Counted from the first letter of the stretch, positions 43,753-56,418 are shown. The stretch: DNA of 64,000 bases from Pascua guehoae (GCA_001600415.1 BCJX01000002.1:1508726-1572725), one strand, 5' to 3'. Notes: generated by a model not told the origin, from the sequence alone. Translations and numbers: made by a program.

Positions 43753-45449
43753 ATGAACATTCTCGTGAGTCACCCCGACAACGCCAACACGGGCGAGTTC
43801 ACGAGTGTACCGTTTCTGACATGCACTTCTACACCGACTCGACCGACTCGTCGCCCGTGCCCACCGCCTTGATACCATTCTGCCCCCATCGCACCATCCC
43901 TACGTCATGTCGATACTGCTCAACCCCTACCACTGCCCATTCTCACCCACAACGCACGACATGTCCTGCTACATCATCCTTGCCCTTTCCCCCTTTTTGG
44001 CACCCACAGGACACACTCTTTGGACGGAGGGTCACGCCCGCCGAGCGGCTGCGGCAGCACCAGCGCTCTCTGCAAAAGGCCCAGCGCGAACTGGAGCGCG
44101 AGCGCGCAAAGCTCGAGCAGCAGGAGAAGAAGACGATGGCGGATATCAAGAAGAATGCAAAGCAGGGCAACATGGTGAGTAAGAGTTGACGGGCACGCTG
44201 TCGCTGGCGAGATGGAATGTGGGCCTTGGTGATGCCTTGCGATATCGGCGCCGACGGAGAGAGCTGCGCATCGGGCCATCGGCGCCGAACGGGAGCGGTG
44301 CCCCAGGCGCGATCCCGAGTTGGATATCGACTCATCCTGAACTGGGCATGTTTACTTTGAGCCGATGGTATTGGGCAACTGGAGCTTCACCCACGCCCGG
44401 GACCTTGCCCGTGGCTGCTGCATATCAGACCTCTCGCCGTGCTGCCCGCGTCACTGCCGGAACGACCACTGACACCCAGAACGCCTGCCGGATCCTCGCA
44501 AAGGACCTCGTCCGGACACGCCGGTACATGCAAAAGTTTACGCAGATGCGCGTGCAGCTCCAGGCCGTGTCGCTGCGGATGCAGACGCTCCGCTCAAACG
44601 AGCAGATGGCGAGCGCGATGCGCGGTGCGACGAGGGTGCGTACAGGGCGCGTACATTGTGGTGATGCCGGCTGTGCGAGTGGTTGGCTGCCTTGCGGCTG
44701 GCAGACTGCCGGCTGGCATGACTGAGACCAGGACGAATGCCACAGACGCACCACACACATGCATGACAGTGGACCAGGCGCTGACCATACAGGCAATGGG
44801 CCAGATGAACCGCAGTCTCAACCTTCCGCAAGTAAGTCGGGTCGCGACAATGATCGCTGGCCTACGCGTCTACCCGCTGCTGGATTGGCGCCATGACTGT
44901 CGCATAGGGCGCACTTAACTCACACACCCAGATCCAGCGCATCATGAACGAGTTTGAAAAGGAGTCTGCGACCATGGACATGAAGGAGGAGCTCATGAGC
45001 GACGCCGTCGACGACGCCATGGAGGGTGAAGACGAGGGCGAGGGCGAGGAGGTCGAGGGCGACAGGATTCTCAAAGAGGTCCTGGACGAGATTGGCATGA
45101 GCATGAACGACGCGGTGAGTCTCGCTGCGCGGCGGAGTGAAGGGAAGCAAGGAGCCGTGTTGGGATACCAAACAAGCACCCAAGCGTGCGGGATGGAATC
45201 GACAAGGGCACCCACGCGACCCCACACCCGTACCCATACCCTATCCTACCCCACAACCGCACCCATACTAACCCCCAGCTCGCATCGGCACCCACAGCCA
45301 ACCCAGCCGCCAACGAGCCGCTCCTCTCGCAGCGCGTCGCGGTCGCCGAGGGCGGTCCTGGGGCCGCGACCCCGCCTGCCGGTGGCGGCGGCGGGAGCAA
45401 AGAGGAGGACGACCTCCAGCGCCGCCTCGACATGCTGCGGCGCGACTAG
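43753..45449 (+). CDS. VPS2: ESCRT-III subunit Vps2/CHMP2
   Basis: Six exons: 43753-43764 (12 bases, MNIL), 44010-44174, 44480-44635, 44793-44831, 44932-45114 and 45279-45449; 241 residues. It is a core ESCRT-III protein that recruits Vps4 in multivesicular-body sorting. Motifs: FGRRVTPAERLRQHQRSLQK in helix 1, KDLVRTRRYMQKFTQMRVQL, LRSNEQMASAMRGATR, MGQMNRSLNLPQIQRIMNEF, an acidic helix DAVDDAMEGEDEGEGEE, and a C-terminal MIM-like helix DLQRRLDMLRRD that binds the Vps4 MIT domain. A Gly-rich linker precedes the MIM helix. The tiny first exon is supported by an ideal GTGAGT donor and by homology of MNIL with other Vps2 proteins. The call is firm. Confidence 0.93.
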
Positions 45450-46143
45450 CGGCCAGGTTGGGCGGGTGACGACGTGACTAGGTGCGAGGCGACGGGGACT
45501 ATAGAGTGTGTACGGGTGGATCATAGCGACCGGATCGGCGGTGGTAATGTACACGATTTACAGGGTTGCATCCTGTGGCCATTCAGCCGCCGTGGTGCGG
45601 TTGCTTACCTGGGCCGCTTGCACGCTGTGGGGGTGCTTCAGACACTGTTTGAGTGCTACCTAGCATGAAGGAGCCTGATCTCCTGGACGCGGAATGGTCC
45701 CAGATGCGAAGAGCAAGATACTGGTCCGAGTCTTCGCATCTAGGCCCCGTGTAATGCCCATTGGCCGGTTCCCTCAACAACATCAACAACCGAGGCCGAA
45801 GACCCGGGCTCGTTAGTTTGCTCAGTCGCTGGGAAGACGCTGTCGGTATGATTGACAGACAACTCTGGTCAAGCAATGAAGAGCAGTCTACAGACGCGCC
45901 AAGTCGCTCGCACGCCTTCCTCGACACAACCCTCATGAATCATCGACCCGCGGATCCTCAGACGAGTATGTATGCGATCATTATGTGATCATGTATGTCC
46001 ATACGTATAGAGAAAGCGTGAATCACATATAAGTGCCTATCCTCGAATGCCTATGCAACTATGGCACATCATGCGGACGCCACTAGAGTCAAGAGTCCGT
46101 GACGGGGTCCGCTAAAGTCCGTGCGGGGTCGTGGAGGGAGTGT
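45450..46143. other. Convergent spacer VPS2/chitin synthase with hairpin
   Basis: 694 bases between two stop codons. A perfect 11-bp inverted repeat, AGATGCGAAGA/TCTTCGCATCT, lies at 45702-45712 and 45731-45741 with an 18-base loop. It could mark a 3'-end or termination structure, or be chance. No gene. Confidence 0.5.
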
Positions 46144-49100
46144 TTAGTAACGGGCTGGAGCCTGGGAAAATGTCAGTGCTGTCAACAGGGGCATGTTGGT
46201 CTCGAGGTCGCAACTCACAGCTCCGGGGGGGAGGTTTGCAGCGTGGCTGCTGGACGAAGTGGGGCTCGTCACGCCCTGGCGGCTGTTGCGCCGGTTGTGG
46301 TTGCGCTGAACACGGCGGACGGGATCCTGGACATTGGAGGGCATGACACCTGGGTCCACGAGCGAGACACCGCGCGAAGGGGGCGGGCCGGTCATCTGGC
46401 GCGTGCGCGGGATAGGCTCGTCATAGTCGAGGCCCTGCGCCTGACGATGAGCCTCGCGCGCGGGCGCGGGCGGCGACGACGTCGACGAGAGCATTGGCAG
46501 CTCCTCATCCGGCACGCTAGTGTGACCGGCGCTGCGCGTGTCGGGGCTGCGGTTGGGGTGCCCGGAATAGCCCGACTCGGACGAGGACAGCGACGGGTCG
46601 GTGCCGCGAGGAGGCTGCGAGTACTGCGACGACTGGTATTGGTGCGAGTGCTGCGAGTGCGGAGGGATAGTCAGGAGACCCTGGGACAGGTCGTCGGGCG
46701 AAGCGGGGTATCCATACTGCGCAGGACGCTGCATGGCCGGGGTACCATACGGGTCAGCCAGGAGACCGCTCTGGTAAGTCTCGCTCGTGGAAACCATCGA
46801 GTGGCGGTGGTTTTGGCTGCTCGAGTTGGCACGCGGCGAGTTGGACCTCTGGATAACGTCATAGTACGAGTCGTGCGACTGTGTACCCTCGCGCCAGCGA
46901 CGCTCCCGCTCAAACTCGATCCAACGCTTCATGACAATGTTGCTCGAGTCGAAGACGCCCTCCTTGTCGCCATGGCCGGCGCCATCCGTCTTGCCCTCGC
47001 CTTCGACCTTGCGGGTCTCGCCCCACGAAAAGTCGTCCATGTGCCAGAACGAGTAGGCGGGGAGGATCAAGTTCCAGACCGGGAGCGAGCAGAGGTACAT
47101 CAACATCCAGCCGACGTAGATCCACTTGCGCGAGGTGATGACGATCAGAACACCGGGCAGACCAAGAATGAACGCCAGGAGAATGAGCGAGATGATTGGC
47201 GTTGGGACGTTGGTGATTCTCGAAGGGATAATGGCAATGATGACGACGTAGAGCGTAAACGAGATGGCGGCCGGAAGGACCAGAGTACCGACGAGGTCCA
47301 TGAAGATGACAAACTGCATGGAGAAGCAGAATGTGCCGCAAAGGTCGCGGACCTGGACGAGCTCAAAGAGGTTGTGGATGGTCGAGTTGATCCAGCGACG
47401 ACGCTGTGACAGGAGAACCTTGAACGTGTCGGGCACAATGGTCTTGCAAACGGCCTGCGGGCAGAAGATCATCTTGCGCTTCGGGAACGTCTTGAGCATG
47501 AGGGTACTGAGGTAACGGTCCTCGCCGAGGAGAAGCAGGTTCTTCTTGTGGAGCGTGTCGACAATGTTCTCCTGGTAGTGTTCGACAATGTCTGGGTTGG
47601 CGAGGATCGGAACCCAGTATCCAGAACCACCCTTGGGCGCCTTGATGCGGTACATGCTGAAGCAGCCTGGCAAACAGGTGACACCACCAAAGACTGATTC
47701 GAACGCCTTGGTAAGATGGTGCGCAATATAGTACTCGAAGACTGTAAAACATGGTTAGCCGTGTTTCTCTGGCATGCCCTTGCTCAGTTGCCTCAAACTC
47801 ACCCTGAATCATTGTGACCCAAGTCTCGCGCTTGTTGGCAATCTTGGTCTCGCCGCAGAGGCCCATAATCTCAGTGTCGTTTACCATGCACGCGTTCATA
47901 CGCGAAATCGAGTCGGGGAAGACCTTTGTGTCTGCGTCGACGCAAAGAACCGTCTCGTACTTGTCCGGAGTGACGCCCGTGCAGCGCCAGACAGAGTTGA
48001 AGAACTCGTACTCAAACGTCGTCATGCGCTCATCGAACATGACCTTTTGGAGGAAGCTCATCAAGATAATCTGCGAGTCACGCTTGCCACGGTTACCGGG
48101 CTTGGCGTCGTTGCGCTCGAGTGGGTTACCCGTCTTGGCGACCATGACAATGGGAACGCGCTGCTGCTTGGAAGGCTCGACCGTGTCGTTGTCATACGCG
48201 TAAAAGCCAGCGTAGACCTTGGCCATGTTGTGACGCTTGTGGCCGTCGGCAATGGCAACGTACGAGTGGGCCTCGACCTCCTGCTCCGGAATGACCAGAT
48301 CCTTCATCATGCTGAGCACAATGTCCGGTGTGTACTGCTTTGAGCCCGAACCCCTGACCATACCGTCACAGACGACGAGCATGAGCTTGTGGCTGTTGGG
48401 GTAGTCGGTGGTGGCAATCGAGTCGAGCGTAGTGCGGAGACCCTCGATGGATTCAGAGTACGCGGTGACGAGGCACAGTGTGTGGACGAGCGGGTAACCA
48501 AACGGCTCAAAGTCGGGCGGAGGCTGGGGAATGACATTGTTGAGCGGCCACGGGCAGGTCGAGTCGCCGTAGAGAGACGAGTGCGAGTCGTTGCGGTTGG
48601 CAAAGGGGAGCGAGGTCGACGAACGCGAACCACGAAGCATTGGCGACGCAGGGGGTGTCTCGCGCATGCCTGGCGCAAGCTTGGCACCGTAGACGCTCGA
48701 ACCCTGGCGCCTGCCATTGTCCATCTGGCCGTAAGAAGTGCTGGGGCGCGAGTTGACCATCATTGTCTCGGCCTTGCTGAATCGGGACTGGGAGGGGAAG
48801 AAATGGCCCTTCTTCTGCTTTGCGTCCCTCGCATTGGGGCGCAGGTAGCCGGGCGCGGCACGGTAAATGTCGTCTGTCCAGTTTTCAATCTCCTCTGCAC
48901 GGCGCATGCGCTCCTGGTAGCTCTCGCCCTCAAAGTTGCCGATACGCCAGCTGAGGAACCAGCCAAAGAATAGAGCCATGAAGAACTTGATCATGACGGC
49001 GCCCAGGATGAACACGAGAGAGACGTAGAGAACAATGTCCGAGAAGAAGCAGCCGATTGCCTTGCCCTCGATGAAACCGACTCGGACGACATCTGTCAGG

Positions 49101-50630
49101 CAGTCTCCGTAGTCGGTCCAGCCGGCACGTGTCATCATGGCAGTAATGTCGCGACGCTTGAATGTCTCATTGCCGCCCTTCATCTCGTCAAAGAGGGCCG
49201 GGTAGTCGACCATGGTGCGGTCGAGCCACTGGAGGAGGTCGAGGTCGAGAACCTGGCTGAGTATTGTTAGTCATGGAAACAGCACGCACACTGGGACACT
49301 AGGTCTCCTCACCCTTTGTAGACAACAAGGTTGCGGTTTGGATCCCGAACTTGGTCCCATGTGACGTATACAACACCGTGCGAGGTCTTGTTCTTGCCGA
49401 GCGCGTGGTACCCGTCGCGAGCAGCGGTACTCGTGTGGCAGTAGGTATTCGACGCATAGCCAGTGATGTTTACAGTCGTCACGTTCGGGTCAATAATGTT
49501 GCACGGGAAGTACCAGGCCATGTTGCCGCGCGAGTCGTGTTCAATGGGGGTGTCGGGCGCCGGGGTGATAATGCCAAGGCACTTTTGGTTGACAGTCTGG
49601 AACAAGAAGCTCAGGTCCTTGCCGCCGGCCGTGAACTCCTCGAGGAAGAGGGGGTTGGTGGAACCGTTGAAAATGGTGCCGTCCACTGCAGGGTGGTTCC
49701 AGTTACCCAAGTCGTAGTTGTAGCCGTTGATGACGACCGAGCTTTCGGGAATGTGACCGCGGTTGAGGCGAGAACCTTGCTGCACGCCACACACGGTTTG
49801 TGTGAAGCCGAAAGTGATGTAACCGACGCAGGCCATGAGAAATGCGCAAATGGCAACGATACCCATCTTCTCCCTCCACGCGCGCTGCGCCTCTGGTGTC
49901 TTCTTCTTGAACACTCCAGAGATGATAAAGTTGGGAATCCAGCAGGTAATGACAAAGCAGTAAATCATCCACCCGTCAACAGGACCGGGTGCAATGCCGG
50001 AACAGCAGCCGCGAGGCTTCTCAGGCTCGGGAGCGGGGCGGTCGACGGTGGCAGGTCGAGGGGCAGCACGTGAAGCCTTGCGGCGGATTGTGTTGCGCTT
50101 GAAGAGATTCAACCCCGACTCATTGTCCACCAAATCGCCGTCGCGGCCGAGAATCGACTTGCCGCGACGAAGGCCAGATGCACCACCGTTACGTCCAGGA
50201 GCGTACGGTTGGTTTCCCGTCACTAGGGGTTGTGTCAGAATAAGACGTCTCGGCTGAAGGTCATTTTCCACTTACCACTGGGGTGAACACGAATGTTGTC
50301 TTCAGTTGCAGCCTCGCGGTAGTGGTAAAGTCGATGGCCAGGCTCGATGCGCTCGCGCTCGGGCCTGATCATGCTCTTCTTCCTCTTCGCATCCGCACCG
50401 CCAGCGGTGTTCGAAAAGCCAGGGTAGCCGCTGGGCCCGCCGTATCCAGCCTCGGCATAGCCCGGGTCGGAATAGTCCAGTGTGGGGACACCCGCGCCGC
50501 CCCCATAGCTGCTCGGTGGGTCGTCTTTCTTGGAGGGCACTGGGGGTGGGTTTCCTCGAAACTGCTGGCTGTGACGCGGATGACCGTTGTCCTCAAAGGA
50601 AACGTTCGAGTTCATGGGTGGGCGCGACAT
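46144..50630 (-). CDS. Chitin synthase, class IV-like
   Basis: Five exons: 50276-50630, 49313-50222, 47803-49256, 46219-47741 and 46144-46161; 1419 residues. A plasma-membrane processive glycosyltransferase using UDP-GlcNAc. After a disordered N-terminus, two membrane helices ([38 protein letters not shown]) flank a region with a large domain, then a third helix near [19 protein letters not shown]. Catalytic motifs: [17 protein letters not shown] (about 979) and [13 protein letters not shown] (about 1019), followed by a cluster of helices ([20 protein letters not shown]) and a long Ser/Pro/Gln tail. There is no myosin motor, so it is not class V or VII; the arrangement fits class IV (yeast Chs3). 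The last exon (APARY, 18 bases) is separated by a 57-base intron that is open in frame. Confidence 0.92.
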
Positions 50631-53530
50631 GGTGATTTGGTCGCGTGTCGGTTCGTTGGTGCTCTTCTAGAGGTACAGGGTTGGTCTTGAAGAGTCGTCT
50701 ATGCTTGCATGGTCCGTTGGGGGTCGTAAAGGCGTCGTCGAGAGTCCCGTTCACTGGGGTGTGTGATGGTGCAACACCGACCTGCAAGCAGTGTCAGCGA
50801 TCATCCAGCTGCAGCGAATAGTTCAAAGGACGATGAAGGGGGAGAGTGTCATGGTGGAAGAGGAATCGGCGAGCTGACGCCCCCCGCCATTATCGACAGT
50901 ACGATCTCGATGCGGGGCACGATGCAAATCTGCATCTCCCACCATTGTCCTTGAAGACACCATGCGGCCATGCGTGGGGCACGGTTTCGCATCGAGAGGA
51001 GAGGGAGGGGAATGCCCCAGCGGTCCGCCGCGTGTGGAATGTGGGACGGAGGCGATGTGGGACGCTGGGACACTGGGCTTGGAGGGAGACGAAAACACAA
51101 CTCACCTGCGAGTTCCACCTGTGTTGTGAGCTCTCCCAGATGAGAGACGGGGACGAGACGAGAAAAGGACAGCAGTTGCTGTATCGAGGCCGTCTTTGGA
51201 TGAAGGGAGCGTCGGCAGCCGATGAGGCCACGGTCAATCGAGGGAAGGAAGGACGGGTGTGTTTGGAGTAGAGGTTTTGGGCGCGGGATGCGCGGCGTGC
51301 GTGGGTGGGTTGGTTGGTTGGTGGGTTGGTGGTAGGATAGGATGTGAGGGTTCCTGTTGGGTGCACTGATGCACAACGCTTGAACAACGTCTGGGTTCCT
51401 GTTTGTGATGTGGACTGAACAAAGGCCAGAAAAAAAAGCTCCGAGGGGGGCCAAAGGAAGGCAGCGACCAACTGCCAGGCAGACAGACAAGCAAGGAAGG
51501 GAACGAGACGAGGGAGGGTCGGGCGGCGAACGGACACCCTAGTTCAAAGAGCCGTTCGTGTGGTTTCGGGGTGGCCGATGCACGTTGCCTCCCACCTGGG
51601 GGCTGTTGATCGTCGTGCGAGGAAAGCTTTGGGTAACGAGATGCCAGAAGGACCGGCGTCGAGGGCGAGCAGTGCGATGCGGTTGGGCGGGGGGTGGGTA
51701 GCAAAGGGGGAGAGATTAAGGATGTAAAAGTGCGAGTAGTAAACGATAGATGCCGTCGAGTGACAGACAAGGGTGGACGAGCGAGCGAGAGCGAGCGAGC
51801 AAGCGAGGAAGGTTGGGTTTGGTTTGGTTTGGTGATCACCAGCTCGCCCAGCTTTGCAGCAACTCGTTAGGGCGGGGTGGGGTGGGGTGGGGGGTTGGGG
51901 GCGGGTCACGAATTGGAATTGCGGCGGTGCAAGGCAGGCAGGTAGGCAGGCGTGTCGACGTGAAGGTGCGAGATGCCAGGGAAAAGGGTACGCCAAAGCT
52001 TGTGGGCTGGCTGCTGGCTGAGCTGGTCTGGCTGGGTGGGTGGCTGTTGGCTGGGCGGTGGCCGGTAGTGTGTGGTAGACTGTGGTGGCGGCCGTCAAGT
52101 GGCCATAAAGTGTGGGCCAGGCAAGGAAGGATCCTCTTGCAATCCTGCCAGTGGCCAGCGGCCAGTGGATTTGGGGGGGAGGGGAAGGGACCAAAAGGCC
52201 AAAGGGACGAGGGGCGCACGGGTATGTCCAAATGGGCCGATGGCAGAGAACAGGGACGGCGGAGGGTCACTTGGTCACTCTGAGCAAAAGAGCAATGGGG
52301 CCAAAGGTGGGGAGGTGCTGCAAGAGGTCACAAGGGGGGAAGGGCAGCCGAGGCGAGGGCATCCGAGCGACGCGAGATGGGGCGTGCCGGGGGGTGCCGC
52401 CTTGCGGGCCTTGTGGCTTCTGGGGTGACTTGGGGGGGCGGGCATCGGCGAAGAGCAATCGACGCCACCCAACTCAGGGTCTCGTCAGGTTTGGGAGGGA
52501 AGACTGCAGGCACACACCATATCGGACAGTCAAAGTGGTGGGTTTTTGCCTCCGCTTGACGTATGCCCTTTGATTTGCATCCCTGATTCGTCCTAGTGTC
52601 CCTTTCTGACGCACTTTTTTGCATGGTTGGCTTGTGTGTGCTAGCTAGCTAGCTAGCCATCCCTGACTTGGCCGACTGGCTGACTGTGAGTCTCCATGCC
52701 TCTCCCAGCCTCGTCTGTTGGGTTGACTTTGTCTTTCATGAACACAGGGACAAAACACAGGCACCTTGATTTTTTTTTTCTTCCTTCTTCCTTCCCCTCT
52801 GGCCTCTCCCCGCACTGGAGTCCACCCCACAAGAGTATGGCCGTTACTCATGTTCCTCCTCCTGTTCCGGCGGCACCCCTCGCCTACCAGTAACCATTGT
52901 TGGAAATGCCACCAAGCCGTCAGTTGCGCCACTAATGACTGGCGCGCGACGCGCATGAGGCGCGTACCCCAAGGCGCGTCTTTGGCTGACACACGCACAC
53001 ACACACACACACCAACTCCCAGGCTAGAGGGTCAACGTGCGTGCACAATTGCGCCACAGCCAGCCCCCGGAGCCTCTGAGGCAGAGCCGTCTCTCTGGAT
53101 TTTTGTTTTTTTTTTTTTCCGCGACGCCACCACGAGCAACATTACCATGTGGCCATTCGATGTCGGCCTCTGCGTTTCATTTTGTTGTTGAGCCTAAGGC
53201 ATATCGGCCTGACGTCCAGGCCCAGGGGTGGAAGCACCCTCGGTCTCAAAGACTGGGTCACAGGATCGCAGGGATGTCTAGAGAAGGCTCACATGCCAGG
53301 GCGGCCATGACGGCACCCAATGACAAGAGGCACAAAGTGGGAACACCCAAGTTCATTACGTTGATCGTCGAACCGAACACGTAAATTGCGGAGCAACATG
53401 GTAGCTTTGCTAGTGTACCAACACCGCTTTTGGGTGCACGCGAGGCCAGGTGGAGCGGACGCCAAGACATGCCGACTCTGATACATACAAACAACTGACG
53501 TAGGGTACATAGCGTGGGCATCAGGTCATC
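50631..53530. other. 2.9-kb region upstream of the chitin synthase gene
   Basis: No gene is supported. Frames are long by chance in C-rich or G-rich strand-asymmetric sequence. Features: strong purine/pyrimidine asymmetry, repeated TTGGTTGG-type runs (51305-51330), GGGGT runs (51870-51900), GCTAGCTAGCTAGC at 52640-52655, an AC dinucleotide run at 52988-53010, and T runs at 52769-52779 and 53103-53117. It may contain a long chitin synthase promoter and leader, plus the 3' end of the next gene. Confidence 0.5.
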
Positions 53531-54668
53531 TCATACAGCGTCCCCCGCTTCAACGACGAGATATCGGGAAGCAAACACAACAGTCTCGTCCGCAGCCGCG
53601 TCTTGTTCACTCGGAATGGACCTCTCGCTCCATTGGGGCCAGATCCCGACCTCGAACCGCTTGGACGCAGCAGTATTGACAACAACACGCGGGTCGAGTC
53701 CGATGCGCGGGCAGTCGGCCGGGAGTACAGGAAGGACGACTAGGACGGTGTCGCCAACCGCGGCAACTGGGTCAGGGGCCGCCCAGTGGAGTGCCAGGCA
53801 GCGGACCATGGTGCAGTGGTGCGTCGACCCGTTAACGGGGCCGACGATTCGGAAGCGCAGCGGGGCCGATGACCGGACGTGGCGTGCGAGAGCCACTGCT
53901 GGTCGAGTCGTGCTGGACGCCGGGGCCAGGGTATGTCGCAACGAGGTGTAGAATAGGACGAGCGAGGTATTGGATGACGAGAGTAATGTCGCCAGTCTCA
54001 CGGACGGTGGAGGACTGCGTGTCAACTGTGAACCCTGGAGCTCTGCCAGCTTACCCCGGTCCCTTGTACTGTATTGACACCTTGTTCCTGCGTGGCGACA
54101 CGCCAATGCCTTCGTCTTCCTCAATGAGCCGCCGGTTTTCCTTGACTTCTGCGACTTCGACACGGGGAATGGCGCTGATGCCCTGGAGATCTCGGCGCTC
54201 CTCTTTTGGTGTACGCGCCCCAAGACGGAACGGGGACGCTGCGTCGTCGAGCACGGCATTGATGCGGTGCCGTGCTGCGCGAGATGGAGATGCGAGTGAT
54301 GTGAGAGGCGCCGGGCTTCCAGCGGCACGGAGTGTGAACGGGGAAGGAAGGCTGTTGAGAGCGGCGGATGCGACCTTCCTCGCCGGCGTTGACATGTCGG
54401 CATGGGGCACGGGAACCGGAGCGGTAGTGATCGGTGTCCGCCGGCTGTCCTCTGTCTGGCCTCTACTTTCCGGCAAGCATACTGGTGGCTGTGCTGCTTT
54501 GCGCGGTGTAGTGAGGTTGGAGGGAAGACGGATTGATGATGTCGAGGTCGATGCGGCGGCTGGCTTGGGCTTCTTGGATGCTGGGGTGCCGAGGGAGAAC
54601 GAGAACGCCGACGACGAGATGGGTGCAACCCGCTTGCCCTTTTGGCCGTCGGCGGCCTTTGGGGCCAT
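53531..54668 (-). CDS. Unrecognised protein, disordered N-terminus plus conserved-looking C-terminal domain
   Basis: Two exons, 54055-54668 and 53531-54014, joined GG|T in phase; 365 residues. The first 200 residues are Ser/Pro/Ala/Lys-rich with short basic-proline motifs (TPASKKPKPA, TPARKVASAALNSLPSPF, RRNKVSIQYKGPG), which suggests a nuclear, possibly Cdk-regulated protein. The C-terminal 160 residues look folded, alternating hydrophobic (LATLLSSSNTSLVLFYTSL; VGDTVLVVLPVLPADCP; RVVVNTAASKRFEVGIWPQW; ETVVFASRYLVVEAGDAV), reminiscent of a beta-rich fold such as an OB fold, but I cannot name it. Start 54668 was chosen as the first ATG of the disordered block; upstream ATGs exist in the same frame. 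It is divergent from the prefoldin gene by 305 bases. Confidence 0.65.
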
Positions 54669-54973
54669 GCTTAACGGCGCTCGATATGCGGTGTAGAATG
54701 GTTGAGATGCAGACTGCTGGACAACAACAACCCGGACAGACATTGACGCGCCGGCCTGCAAGCAGCAAGCAGCCTGGCGTCGGTGGCGAGATGATTCAAC
54801 CAGGATCAGGGGTGGACGCGTCAGGTGGAGGTGCGGAAGCAAATTGGCCCACATGCACGCATCAACCTCGAATGTCTGGCTTGTTGGCGACACAGACCAC
54901 CGCCAGCATCATCGTCACAGCACCCAGTGTTATACCGGCCTCGTCCTTGTCCTCTATCCCACAAATAATCACC
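54669..54973. promoter_or_regulatory. Divergent spacer before prefoldin gene
   Basis: 305 bases with both 5' flanks. The upstream part is open in frame with the minus-strand gene and could be coding if an earlier ATG is used. No other feature. Confidence 0.4.
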
Positions 54974-55701
54974 ATGGCCGACGCGAAGATTGGTGCGATT
55001 CAGGCCAAGCTCCAGAATTCGTCTCGCGAGTTCCAAAAGCTCGAAGCTGGTGGGTCAATAGCAAATGTCACAAGCTGTCCACAGGCGCTCACTCTACCAG
55101 AGGCGGCCGGCGTCATCGAGGCGCGCCAGCGGCTGGACGCACAGCTGTCCGAGAACCAGCTGGTGCTCAAGGTGAGTTCTGAGCGTGGAGCTGGGGGCGC
55201 TCATTGTGCGTGAAACCTAACAATATGCAGGAGTTTCAGAGCCTCAAGTCGCACAACACAATCTACAAGCTCATCGGCCCTGGACTCGTGCCCCAGGACC
55301 CTACCGAGGCAAAGGCCAACGTCGAGAAGCGTCTAGAGTTTATCAAGAGCGAGATGTGCGTCCTTTAGCTCTCTGTGACACTCGCTCCTTTCCCCCTTGT
55401 GTGTTCTGACATACCAGTGCGCGCGTCGAGAAGCAGATCAAGGACCAGGAGGCGGTTATGGGCAAGAGGAGGGACGAGGTGAGCTCTGGTTCCGCAGATG
55501 TGGCTTGTGTGGGCGTGTGTTATTGCCGCTTGGAATCGGCTTGACTGCACCCCTGTGACAAAGCTCGAAGCCACACACATGTTCCCAACGCCACGATACA
55601 CATCGGAATCAAGCAACCCAGAGACACAGTGCTGACGGCAGATCATGACCCTCCAGCGCGAGTTCCAGGCGCTCCAGGGCCCGAGCAAAGCTGCAGCATA
55701 A
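54974..55701 (+). CDS. YKE2: Prefoldin subunit 6
   Basis: Five exons: 54974-55049, 55101-55171, 55231-55355, 55418-55478 and 55642-55701; 130 residues, normal for beta-type prefoldins. Prefoldin binds nascent actin and tubulin and hands them to CCT. The protein is two long helices (ADAKIGAIQAKLQNSSREFQ; EKQIKDQEAVMGKRRDEIMT) joined by a beta hairpin with SENQLVLKEFQSLKSHNTIY and KLIGPGLVPQDPTEAKANV, the PFDN6 signature. The call is firm. Confidence 0.92.
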
Positions 55702-56418
55702 TGGGCGTGAACGTAGCGACTGCACCGCGACCGATATCGATACCAATACGTGTATGCATAGACCAGCCAGCTGTTCCCAGCGAGTGGAGAAGCGCACACC
55801 AGGTGCCACCGTGTGTGTGCCGGCTTCGTGTGGCGCAACAGGGCGCACATTGCCTCCGTATCGCTGACCTGTACTCACGCAACCCCTTGCTGAACACCCG
55901 CCGCGTGGTAGTTGTGCGGCATGCGGCGAGGGCTGTCCACGATGCGTTTATGGGCGCTGCCTTTACGCTCTGTCACTACCACCACCACCATGTTCCGTTC
56001 GGAACGGAGCGGGTGACGGGACCACCTCCGCTAGAGGGCAGGTCTGGTCGGTGGCTTGACATTTCTGCAGTGTGACATGCAGTGCGCAGCATGTGTGCAA
56101 TGGTCGCATGTGTGCAATAGTCGCATGTGTGGTGGTATTGTGCTTCTCGACAGGCCCTCTTGACGTCTTTGACCTCCCAGCACCACGTGTGCGGCAACAC
56201 ACGCCGCGCGCCGCAGGCTGCGCCTAGCCTTCCTTCCATACCCCCGCCCCGATCCGTCTCTTCTGTATATATAACCACTCTCTCCTTCCTTCCACTCCTT
56301 CCTTCATACAATCTCTCACTCTCCTCACTCTCCTCACTCTCACCACTATCCTCGTCCCCACTCGCCCGTTGCCCCAAACTCACTCGCAACCTCTCTACCT
56401 CCACCTCTGCCAAACACT
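55702..56418. other. Intergenic, prefoldin to acidic-protein gene
   Basis: 717 bases with no supported gene. A CACCAC run lies at 55979-55990, and a duplicated GTCGCATGTGTGCAAT motif at about 56082-56130. The last 130 bases are a CT-rich leader with repeated CTCCTCACTCT units (56310-56345) before the ATG at 56419. Confidence 0.45.

Noticed and set aside
46099..47409. 436-codon plus-strand frame opposite the chitin synthase
   Set aside because: Shadow of biased coding sequence; the minus strand has all chitin synthase motifs.
47774..48973. Plus-strand frames of 189-194 codons opposite chitin synthase
   Set aside because: Antisense shadows without motifs.
51234..52194. Overlapping minus-strand frames of about 200 codons
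   Set aside because: Pro/Ser/Leu-rich in CT-biased DNA, present in all three frames, no motif or start context.
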